This document shows positions 1-6,624 of a DNA stretch of 50,294 nt, piece after piece. Each line of letters starts with the position of its first letter. The first letter of the stretch is position 1. The translations under genes and the position numbers were made by a program. The DNA is from an uncultured Bacilli bacterium. GTDB lineage: Bacteria > Bacillota_I > Bacilli_A > RF39 > UBA660. Below the pieces are notes generated by a model. It did not search any database. It worked only from the letters and a program-made list of their open reading frames with translations, and was not told the origin of the DNA. The DNA is taken from positions 1 to 50,294 of the forward strand of contig CAJTXY010000006.1 of the NCBI GenBank assembly GCA_910583685.1. The letters run 5' to 3'.

Positions 1-10
1 TCCTTCTCAT
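1..10 (-). CDS. Possible first codons of a gene cut by the window edge
   Basis: On the minus strand an ATG (positions 10 to 8) follows a GAGGG ribosome-binding-like sequence five bases upstream, and only about three codons remain in the window. In many Bacillota coaE follows mutM, but nothing here identifies the product. The call rests only on start context. Confidence 0.25.
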
Positions 11-29
11 ATTCATCCCTCTTTTATTT

Positions 30-54
30 ATCATAAAGTTAAATACTTTATGAT
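30..54. repeat. Perfect inverted repeat between mutM and the next gene
   Basis: Two 10-base arms (atcataaagt / actttatgat) flank a 5-base spacer. Neither strand has a T-run directly after the stem, so it is a poor intrinsic terminator. It could be an operator for the gene starting near position 10 or an RNA hairpin in its leader. Confidence 0.4.
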
Positions 55-100
55 TGAATTTCAAAAAAACTTATCGAATAAATAATCTTATAGAAATTAC

Positions 101-133
101 TAAAAAATAATGTAGAATTGAAACTACATTATT
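101..133 (-). terminator. Intrinsic terminator of the polA-mutM operon
   Basis: A 10-bp stem (aataatgtag / ctacattatt) with an 8-base loop is followed on the minus strand by a run of T. It overlaps the mutM stop codon and closes the minus-strand repair operon. Confidence 0.75.
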
Positions 134-950
134 TTTGACAATTAGGGCAAAAATATGTTCCACGCCCTCCAACAACAATTTTTTGAATTTCTTGATCACA
201 ATTAGGACATAACTCCCCTTTTTTACCATGAATAGTCAACTCATTTTGAAAAAGACCGTGCACCCCCTCACTAGAAGTAAAAGTTTTAATAGTAGTTCCA
301 CCCAAAGAAATTGCCTTTTCCATAACAATCTTAGTATTTCTAATAATAAAATCACATTCATTTTCGGTAATATCATAAGACTTACGTTGAGGATGAATAT
401 GACTCAAATATAAAATTTCATCATCATAAATATTTCCAATTCCAGCAATAATAGTTTGATCAAGAAGTGCTGTCTTAATAGGAATATTCCTCTTGTGCAA
501 TTTATGATACAAATACTCTTTAGTCAAATTTAAATCATCATATTCATAACCTAACTGGCTCAATGGCAAAACAGAATATAAATTCTCCTTATCTATCAAA
601 TGCATTTTACCAAACTTTCGTACATCGTGAAAACGAAACTCCTGATTATCATCTAAAGTAAACACAACGTGTTCATGTTTACTTCGTGGTTGCCCAATAT
701 CTCGAAAAAAGAACTTTCCTTCCATACGTAAATGAATTAACAATGCTTTGGTAGTAAGCATAATTACGATCCATTTGCCACGAGTTGTAATACTTTGTAT
801 TTTCTCATTCTTTATTTGGTTCTGAAATTCAAAAGCATTAGGCTCTGCAATAATATTGTTCCAATAAACTTTACAATCCGTAATTACCTTACCAATAATA
901 TGTGATTGCAAACTTCTAACAACAGTTAATACTTCAGGTTTTTCTGGCAT
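129..950 (-). CDS. mutM: Formamidopyrimidine-DNA glycosylase (Fpg/MutM)
   Basis: Base-excision repair enzyme that removes 8-oxoguanine and FaPy lesions and nicks the DNA. At 273 aa it has the usual family length. After Met removal the protein begins Pro-Glu, the catalytic N-terminal proline and glutamate of the family. The conserved RGKW loop lies near residues 57-60, and the C-terminus carries the C-x2-C, C-x2-C zinc finger that binds DNA. Residue 4 is Lys (MPEKPEV) where most relatives have Leu (MPELPEV). The start has a good AAGGAGG site. It is last in the transcript polA, unknown 174-aa gene, mutM, with 12 bases to the gene before it, so the two repair enzymes are probably co-expressed. 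Confidence 0.95.
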   Translation of the reverse strand: MPEKPEVLTVVRSLQSHIIGKVITDCKVYWNNIIAEPNAFEFQNQIKNEKIQSITTRGKWIVIMLTTKALLIHLRMEGKFFFRDIGQPRSKHEHVVFTLDDNQEFRFHDVRKFGKMHLIDKENLYSVLPLSQLGYEYDDLNLTKEYLYHKLHKRNIPIKTALLDQTIIAGIGNIYDDEILYLSHIHPQRKSYDITENECDFIIRNTKIVMEKAISLGGTTIKTFTSSEGVHGLFQNELTIHGKKGELCPNCDQEIQKIVVGGRGTYFCPNCQK

Positions 951-962
951 TATGAGTCCTCC

Positions 963-1487
963 TTACTTGCTATTCCCCTTTTCTCTCCCTTCAAAAAAGT
1001 CTAACATTTCACCCATTGAAAGAGCCTCTGTTTGTTTTAATTGATGAATTTTTAAATCTAGTTTTTCCCGATTAGAAAAAATAGACTTATTAGTAGAAAT
1101 CAACTGTAGACATGCAGCCTTCTGTGATGAACTTATCGAGTCTAAATCATCAGGCAAAATCAGTAAAGCATCCCCCCCGACACTTTCTGAACAAGTCATC
1201 ATATTTCTCATATCAACAGGTTTCAATCCCAGATATGCAATATGCCCTAAAGAAGTTAATTCTTGAATTGCTTCCATTGTTTGAAAAACTCTTCCATTAT
1301 GAATTCCCATATAACAACGAATATAATTTGTAAATATATTACTATGATCCTCAGAATCTAAAACATTAACGAAACTCCCATCTGGTGTAATAATATAACC
1401 TGCCTCTAAAACACTAACCCACTCTCTTTCGCGGACCCGAAAAGAAAAATAATCTCCATTTATATTTTCTAACTCTTTATTTTCCAT
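963..1487 (-). CDS. Hypothetical protein between polA and mutM
   Basis: A 174-aa soluble protein that I do not recognise. It has no signal peptide, membrane segment or obvious catalytic motif. The sequence is mixed alpha/beta in character, with a hydrophobic segment LLILPDD near residues 108-114 and a charged C-terminus. It starts 8 bases after the polA stop and ends 12 bases before mutM, so it is almost certainly in the same operon and may have a role linked to DNA metabolism; that is inference from position only. A run of seven G within the gene (plus-strand C-run near 1173) is a possible slippage site. Confidence 0.7.
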   Translation of the reverse strand: MENKELENINGDYFSFRVREREWVSVLEAGYIITPDGSFVNVLDSEDHSNIFTNYIRCYMGIHNGRVFQTMEAIQELTSLGHIAYLGLKPVDMRNMMTCSESVGGDALLILPDDLDSISSSQKAACLQLISTNKSIFSNREKLDLKIHQLKQTEALSMGEMLDFFEGREKGNSK

Positions 1488-1495
1488 AAATTCAC

Positions 1496-4099
1496 CTACT
1501 TTGCTTCATACCAATCTTTTCCAGTTGCCACTTCAACTAATAGTGGAACCTTCAATTGAACAACATTTTCCATAATGTCTTTTACAATACTTTCTACCTC
1601 TGCTAATTCCTCATTTAATACATTAAATACTAGCTCATCGTGTACTTGAATCAACATTTTACTCTTCAAACCACGCCTCTTAAATTCTTGATAAATAAGA
1701 ACCATCGCTTTTTTCAAAATATCAGCAGCACTTCCTTGAATTGGTGTATTAAGTGCCATTCTTTCTCCAGAAGAACGAATCATATAGTTTTTACTTTTTA
1801 ATTCAGTAATTACTCTCTTACGATTCATAATAGTTCTAACATACCCCTTTTCATAAGCATCTCTTTTTAAATCTTCCATATACTCCCTAATTCCTGGATA
1901 AGCATCCAAATAATGGTCTATAAATTCTTTTGCTTGTTTAAAATCAATATTCAAATCCTCACTAAGTCCAAAACTACTAATTCCGTAAAGAATACCAAAA
2001 TTAACTGCTTTGGCTGCACGCCTCTTATCCTTTGTAACCTCTTCCATAGGAATATGAAAAATATCTGATGCTGTTTTTGTATGAATATCTGCTCCATGAT
2101 TAAATGCCTCAATTAAATTAGTAGCATTAGCAAGAGACGCAAAAATTCGAAGCTCCACCTGTGAATAATCACTAGAAAGTAAACAAGAATCATCATCAGC
2201 AATAAAAGCTTTACGAATAAGTCTTGCATATTCATCTCTTGCTGGAATATTTTGAAGATTAGGACTTACACTAGAAAGCCTTCCAGTTCGAGTAAGTGTT
2301 TGATTAAAAACAGTATGAATTCTCCCATCCTCTCTTACTTCTTCCTTTAACCCTACAGCATAATTTGTATAGAGCTTTGAAAGAGTACGATAATCAAGAA
2401 CCTTTTGAACAATAGGATGAAATGGAGCAATTCGATCCATAATCTCTTTATTGGTAGAAAAGCTATTATTCTTAATTTTCTTAGGATAAGGAAGCGAAAG
2501 CTTTACAAATAAAATCTCAGCAAGTTGTTTAGGAGACAAAATATTAAATTCCTCGCAAGCATCCTGATAAATATCTTTTGCCAAAACATCCAACTTCTCC
2601 CGTAAATCTTTTGCCACTTTCTCTAAATAACTAGTATCAACTTTAATTCCTGTAATTTCCATATCAGAAAGAACCTCTATTAAAGGCATTTCAATATTAT
2701 AAAATAAATCCTCTTCTTCATTTTCTCTTAATTCATCCAAAAGACGTTCTCTAGTCTCATATATAACCCTCGCCTTTTCTACTACTAATCTTTTTAGAGA
2801 AGACTCATCAATCTCTTTAGGTCTTTTGTCAGTTCCATAACAATCTTCATAAGCATCTATTTCATAATTTAAACTTCTCGCTACAAAACTAATGTCATCC
2901 TTTACAACATAATCAAGCAAATAAGCTGCAATCATCATATCAAAAGAAACCTGTTTAAAAGAAATTCCATAATGATTTAAAACAACAATATTCTTTTTTA
3001 AGTCATAAGTATATTTACTAACCTCATTCATAAACAGCTCTCGATATTCTTCTAATTGATCAGGTGAAATAAAATAACCAAATTCTCCATCATAAAGACC
3101 AATCCCCATTAAACTAGCTTTACTATAATTTGTTCCCCTAACCTCAATGTAAAAAGAATAATTCTTATCTTTAGGTAAATCTTTAATATCTTTAACTATA
3201 GTCTCTACTCTTTCCGATTTTGACCTTTCCTCTTCTTTTACATCAAGTCTACGGAGCATAGAGTGAAATTCATACTCTTCTAACATTTTAATAAACATCT
3301 CTCGATTTTCACCGCGATATTTTAAATCTTCTAAACAAAAATCTAATGGCACTTCTCTATATATTGTTGCAAGATCATAACTCATATATGCATTTTCTTT
3401 ATCTGCAAGTAACTTCTCCTGAGTCTTACCCTTAATCTCATCAATGTGATCATATAAATTATCTAGGCTATGATACTGAGAAAGCAAACGAATTGCCGTC
3501 TTCTCCCCAATTCCCTTTACACCAGGAATATGATCACTAGCATCCCCCATTAAGGCTTTTAGATCAATCATTCGAATCGGTTCCACTTGATAGGTCTTAA
3601 AAAATTCCTCTCTATCCATACGAATAAAACCACTCTGCTTTAAAAGCTTCACATCTACTTCATCGCTAATTAATTGCAGTAGATCTTTATCACTACTAAC
3701 AATAGTTGCAACAAATTGATCCTCTTCATCTACCATTTTAGAAATAGTCCCAATAATATCATCAGCCTCATAATTGTCGATTTCATAATGATAAATCCCC
3801 ATAGCATCCAGTACTTTCTTCGCCTCTGGAAACTGAAGACGTAACTCATCTGGCATCTCCTGCCTACCTGCTTTATAAGAGTCATACTTATCATGACGAA
3901 AGGTTTTTCCTTTATCGAATGCAACCATAATATAACTCGGATTTTCTTCATCGATGATTTTCTTCATCATATTGATGAATCCATATAACGCATTTGTTGG
4001 AAACCCCTTAGAATTTTTCATAATAACACCGTTATAAGCAGTTGCATAATAACTACGAAATAACAAATTATTTCCATCCACTAAAATTACCTTTTTCAT
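1496..4099 (-). CDS. polA: DNA polymerase I
   Basis: Replication and repair polymerase that removes RNA primers and fills gaps. The 5'-3' exonuclease domain occupies about residues 1-290 (VDGNNLLFRSYYA, YEADDIIG, DASDHIPGVKGIGEKTA). The central 3'-5' exonuclease-like domain lacks the D-x-E metal ligands, so proofreading is probably lost, as in Bacillus. The polymerase domain shows motif A (SSDYSQVELR), motif B (RRAAKAVNFGILYG) and motif C (IQVHDELVF). I start at the internal ATG at 4099 (MKKVILVDGNNL), which matches the family and follows a GGTGAT site; a start 21 bases earlier is also open. A TATAAT lies at 4119-4124 with only a poor -35, so part of transcription may come from the SOS promoter at 4321-4349 through the small gene upstream. 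Confidence 0.97.
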   Translation of the reverse strand: MKKVILVDGNNLLFRSYYATAYNGVIMKNSKGFPTNALYGFINMMKKIIDEENPSYIMVAFDKGKTFRHDKYDSYKAGRQEMPDELRLQFPEAKKVLDAMGIYHYEIDNYEADDIIGTISKMVDEEDQFVATIVSSDKDLLQLISDEVDVKLLKQSGFIRMDREEFFKTYQVEPIRMIDLKALMGDASDHIPGVKGIGEKTAIRLLSQYHSLDNLYDHIDEIKGKTQEKLLADKENAYMSYDLATIYREVPLDFCLEDLKYRGENREMFIKMLEEYEFHSMLRRLDVKEEERSKSERVETIVKDIKDLPKDKNYSFYIEVRGTNYSKASLMGIGLYDGEFGYFISPDQLEEYRELFMNEVSKYTYDLKKNIVVLNHYGISFKQVSFDMMIAAYLLDYVVKDDISFVARSLNYEIDAYEDCYGTDKRPKEIDESSLKRLVVEKARVIYETRERLLDELRENEEEDLFYNIEMPLIEVLSDMEITGIKVDTSYLEKVAKDLREKLDVLAKDIYQDACEEFNILSPKQLAEILFVKLSLPYPKKIKNNSFSTNKEIMDRIAPFHPIVQKVLDYRTLSKLYTNYAVGLKEEVREDGRIHTVFNQTLTRTGRLSSVSPNLQNIPARDEYARLIRKAFIADDDSCLLSSDYSQVELRIFASLANATNLIEAFNHGADIHTKTASDIFHIPMEEVTKDKRRAAKAVNFGILYGISSFGLSEDLNIDFKQAKEFIDHYLDAYPGIREYMEDLKRDAYEKGYVRTIMNRKRVITELKSKNYMIRSSGERMALNTPIQGSAADILKKAMVLIYQEFKRRGLKSKMLIQVHDELVFNVLNEELAEVESIVKDIMENVVQLKVPLLVEVATGKDWYEAK

Positions 4100-4147
4100 A
4101 ATAATCACCACTAGTATCATTATAACACGAGTTTACGGGTTTTAAAA

Positions 4148-4291
4148 TTATTTTATCGAGGAAGAGGTCATATTCCTCTCAATCGTTGCCTGTTCCAATC
4201 TTTCAATACGATTTGTAAGTATAAAGGTACAACAAATAGCAATCAAGTAAATAAATGTAATAAAAGCACCCTTTCTCATAATATTTTTCAT
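4148..4291 (-). CDS. Small single-pass membrane protein, candidate SOS cell-division inhibitor
   Basis: A 47-aa ORF with a strong AGAAAGGAG ribosome site. It has a basic start (MKNIMRKG), one hydrophobic segment at about residues 8-25 (AFITFIYLIAICCTFILT), then a short charged tail (RIERLEQATIERN). It is divergent from lexA, and its consensus promoter (4321-4349) contains a LexA-box-like palindrome between -35 and -10. Known SOS division inhibitors in Bacillota, YneA and SosA, are also small one-TM proteins divergent from lexA; this gene shares position and topology but is shorter and has no LysM domain. Function is therefore inferred. The polA start lies 48 bases after its stop with no convincing terminator between. 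Confidence 0.75.
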   Translation of the reverse strand: MKNIMRKGAFITFIYLIAICCTFILTNRIERLEQATIERNMTSSSIK

Positions 4292-4320
4292 ATCTAACCT
4301 CTCCTTTCTTTGATAATTTA

Positions 4321-4349
4321 ATTATATATCATACATCCGTTCGTGTCAA
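4321..4349 (-). promoter_or_regulatory. Consensus promoter of the small SOS gene (and possibly polA)
   Basis: Minus-strand TTGACA (4349-4344), a 17-base spacer and TATAAT (4326-4321) are a perfect sigma-A promoter about 30 bases upstream of the small membrane gene. The spacer is filled by the palindrome at 4330-4343. Confidence 0.85.
4330..4343. promoter_or_regulatory. LexA box 1
   Basis: Read on the minus strand, CGAAC-GGAT-GTATG matches the Bacillota SOS box CGAAC-N4-GTTCG perfectly in the first half and partly in the second. It lies between -35 and -10 of the divergent small gene, where repressor binding would block RNA polymerase. Confidence 0.7.
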
Positions 4350-4357
4350 TGCATTTT

Positions 4358-4371
4358 AAAACATTTGTTTG
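4358..4371. promoter_or_regulatory. LexA box 2
   Basis: AAAAC-ATTT-GTTTG is an A/T-drifted version of CGAAC-N4-GTTCG and overlaps the -35 hexamer of lexA. It would give the usual LexA autorepression. Confidence 0.6.
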
Positions 4372-4397
4372 ACATTAGACAGATACTATGCTATTAT
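4369..4397 (+). promoter_or_regulatory. Consensus promoter of lexA
   Basis: TTGACA (4369-4374), a 17-base spacer and TATTAT (4392-4397) lie just ahead of the AAAGGAGG ribosome site of lexA. LexA box 2 overlaps the -35. Confidence 0.85.
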
Positions 4398-4419
4398 ATT
4401 GACATAAAGGAGGAACGAG

Positions 4420-5037
4420 ATGGAAAAGTTGACACATCGGCAAAGTTTCATTTTACAAATCATTAAAGAACTAATTGCAAAAAATGGTTATCCACCCACA
4501 GTAAGAGAAATTGGTGAAAAGGCAAATTTGCATTCTCCTGCAACAATCCATTTTCATCTAACAAAATTAGAAGAAAAAGGCTATATTAAAAAAGGAAACA
4601 GTAAAAATAGAACAATTGAAGTACTAGTTCCTAATGAATTTATTGAAAAAAAGGATGATATTGTTGAAGTACCACTATTAGGAAAGGTAACAGCAGGCTC
4701 TCCAATTGAAGCAATTGAAATGCCAAACGAGTTTTTCTCATTACCAGCAAACTTAATTCCTGCAAAAAAAGATGTATTTACCTTAACCGTATCTGGTGAA
4801 TCTATGATTAATGTAGGAATTTACGATGGTGATATCTTGATTGTTGAAAGAAAAACAACCGCTATAAATGGAGAATGTGTAGTAGCAATGAATGATAACA
4901 ATGAAGTTACAGTAAAAACTTTCTATAAAGAAAATGGCTATTTCAGACTACAACCAGAAAACGATACTATGGAACCAATTATTTTAAATAACGTAACAAT
5001 ACTAGGAAAAGTAATTGGACTATATCGAAAATTCTAA
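4420..5037 (+). CDS. lexA: LexA repressor
   Basis: SOS repressor that self-cleaves when RecA is activated by single-stranded DNA. At 205 aa it is family-typical. The N-terminal winged helix-turn-helix covers about residues 1-65 (YPPTVREIGEKANL, then HFHLTKLEEKGYI). The Ala-Gly cleavage site is at residues 92-93 (KVTAGSP), the catalytic Ser is at 128 (SGESM) and the catalytic Lys at 166 (VTVKTF). It is the only protein gene on the plus strand and diverges from the small membrane gene, sharing a 128-base control region with two LexA-box-like palindromes. Confidence 0.97.
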   Translation: MEKLTHRQSFILQIIKELIAKNGYPPTVREIGEKANLHSPATIHFHLTKLEEKGYIKKGNSKNRTIEVLVPNEFIEKKDDIVEVPLLGKVTAGSPIEAIEMPNEFFSLPANLIPAKKDVFTLTVSGESMINVGIYDGDILIVERKTTAINGECVVAMNDNNEVTVKTFYKENGYFRLQPENDTMEPIILNNVTILGKVIGLYRKF

Positions 5038-5040
5038 AAA

Positions 5041-5067
5041 AAATTTCACATATAAACTGTGAAATTT
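5041..5067. terminator. Bidirectional terminator between lexA and tcdA
   Basis: A 9-bp stem (aaatttcac / gtgaaattt) with a 9-base loop has T-rich sequence after it on the plus strand and an A-run before it, so it can serve both convergent genes. Confidence 0.75.
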
Positions 5068-5068
5068 T

Positions 5069-5755
5069 TTATTTTATAAATTCTTCAATAACAAAGTGAG
5101 CAATAAGAAGCCCTGCTACTGCTGGAACAAAAATACAAGAGGCAAGAGAATCATCATCTGTCATTTTCTTTGGCACTTCCTTTGAAGATAACACCATCAA
5201 CTTCTTATTTGGAAAACTCTTTTTCATAAAATGACGAATTACCCTTGCTAGAGGATCATAACTGGTTTTTCCAATATCCATAATCTCTAACTTTCTAGGA
5301 TCCATTTTCCTTGCAGTTCCCATACAGGAAATAATAGGAATATCCTCTCTCAAACATTTCTCAATCAAAAGTTTCTTTGTCTTTACTGTATCACAAGCAT
5401 CTATAACATAATCATACTTCTTTGTAAATATTTGTTCCAAATTATCTTCATCAACAAACATCACTTTACTATCTACTATAGCATTTGAATAAATAGAGAA
5501 AATTCGTTCCTTCATAACATTTGCTTTTTCCAAGCCAATATTTTCTTCTAATGCAATAATCTGACGATTCAAATTACTCTGTTCAATATAGTCACCATCT
5601 ACAATAGTTAAATCAACAACACCTGAACGAACAAGCCCCTCTACTACATAACCTCCAACACCACCAAGTCCTACGACCAACACTTTTTTTGTCTTAAGTT
5701 TTGAAAGTTCAAAAGAACCAATCAGCCTTTCAAGTCTACTCCATCTATCATCCAT
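5069..5755 (-). CDS. tcdA: tRNA threonylcarbamoyladenosine dehydratase (TcdA/CsdL)
   Basis: E1-like enzyme that uses ATP to dehydrate t6A37 in tRNA to the cyclic form ct6A. The ThiF/E1 nucleotide fold is clear: GLGGVGG at residues 29-35, VDGDYIEQSNLNRQ near 53-66 and VIDACDTVKTK near 116-126. The TcdA-typical stretch around ISCMGTARKMDP and YDPLARVIRH separates it from ThiF and MoeB, and there is no rhodanese domain. At 228 aa it is slightly shorter than the E. coli enzyme. It begins one base after the stop of the unknown gene upstream, so they are probably co-transcribed. Confidence 0.9.
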   Translation of the reverse strand: MDDRWSRLERLIGSFELSKLKTKKVLVVGLGGVGGYVVEGLVRSGVVDLTIVDGDYIEQSNLNRQIIALEENIGLEKANVMKERIFSIYSNAIVDSKVMFVDEDNLEQIFTKKYDYVIDACDTVKTKKLLIEKCLREDIPIISCMGTARKMDPRKLEIMDIGKTSYDPLARVIRHFMKKSFPNKKLMVLSSKEVPKKMTDDDSLASCIFVPAVAGLLIAHFVIEEFIK

Positions 5756-5756
5756 A

Positions 5757-6536
5757 TTATCCCTCTTTACTCTTTACTTTTCTAATATAATTCTCCTCTT
5801 TAATCCAATAAAGTCTTTCTCCCGTAAGAAGTCTCGCCATATACTCTAATTTCGTATACTCTTCAGCATTTTCCTGTGCCATACGATAATACTTTCTAAC
5901 TTCCTCTGCTGTTTGTGTATTAATTCCACTAAAGGGAATCATCAAAGCCTGAAGTGACTTTTCATCAACAGTCGCCTCTTCCATTATTCTACAATCAAAC
6001 TGATCCAAAAAATCTAAAGTTTGATACAACTTCTGCGTTTCCTCCAAGTTAAGTGCCTTTTCTGGAACACTACCTGAATCTGTTATCTTTTGTAATGATC
6101 TAAGATTCTTATCAGTTATATGATCTGTAACTCCCAGCCTCCGCAAAGATATATTACGATCCTTGGAATGACCAGGAATTGTTTTTTTCATACTTTGAAT
6201 TGTACTACTATAAAGGGCATCCAACCCTTCTGTAATATGTGGAAGAGGAGCCGATACACGAAAAGAATTCATCGCTCCATAACCATTTCTTTTAGAAGTA
6301 ACTAAAAAAGAAGAGGTATTAGTATTTAAAGAATGCACCCGAATAAAATCTATCACATTATTAAGCGGTGCTTTTTCTACATTATAAGATGACTGATTAT
6401 AACTTCTACCATTGACAGTAACATCACTTTCATATCGCCTTTCGAAAAGCCCTGCTTCTTGAACCTCATATGCATTTTTTAATCGAACTGCAACACTATA
6501 TACCTTTTGCCGATATAAAATTGGTATAATTAACAT
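5757..6536 (-). CDS. Hypothetical protein upstream of tcdA
   Basis: A 259-aa soluble protein that I do not recognise. The N-terminal part is beta-rich (VYSVAVRLKNAYEVQEAGLF, VTVNGRSYNQ), and the second half is mostly helical with a tyrosine-rich C-terminal stretch. No signal peptide or membrane segment is seen. I start at the ATG at 6536, eight bases after a GAGG site; GTG and ATG codons up to 9 bases earlier are in frame but overlap the ribosome site. A TATAAT lies about 20 bases further upstream. Its single-base spacing from tcdA suggests one transcript. Confidence 0.65.
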   Translation of the reverse strand: MLIIPILYRQKVYSVAVRLKNAYEVQEAGLFERRYESDVTVNGRSYNQSSYNVEKAPLNNVIDFIRVHSLNTNTSSFLVTSKRNGYGAMNSFRVSAPLPHITEGLDALYSSTIQSMKKTIPGHSKDRNISLRRLGVTDHITDKNLRSLQKITDSGSVPEKALNLEETQKLYQTLDFLDQFDCRIMEEATVDEKSLQALMIPFSGINTQTAEEVRKYYRMAQENAEEYTKLEYMARLLTGERLYWIKEENYIRKVKSKEG

Positions 6537-6584
6537 TACCATCACCTCTTTAACTGACTATTATAACATAGAAAGAAGAGAAGA

Positions 6585-6615
6585 CAAAACAAAAAGCTCA
6601 ATAATAATTGAACTT
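6585..6615 (-). terminator. Intrinsic terminator after the 812-aa gene
   Basis: The minus strand reads AAGTTCAAT-tatt-ATTGAGCTT followed by TTTGTTTTG, a 9-bp stem (with one G-T pair) and T-rich tail just after the stop codon. Confidence 0.8.
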
Positions 6616-6624
6616 TTATTAAAA

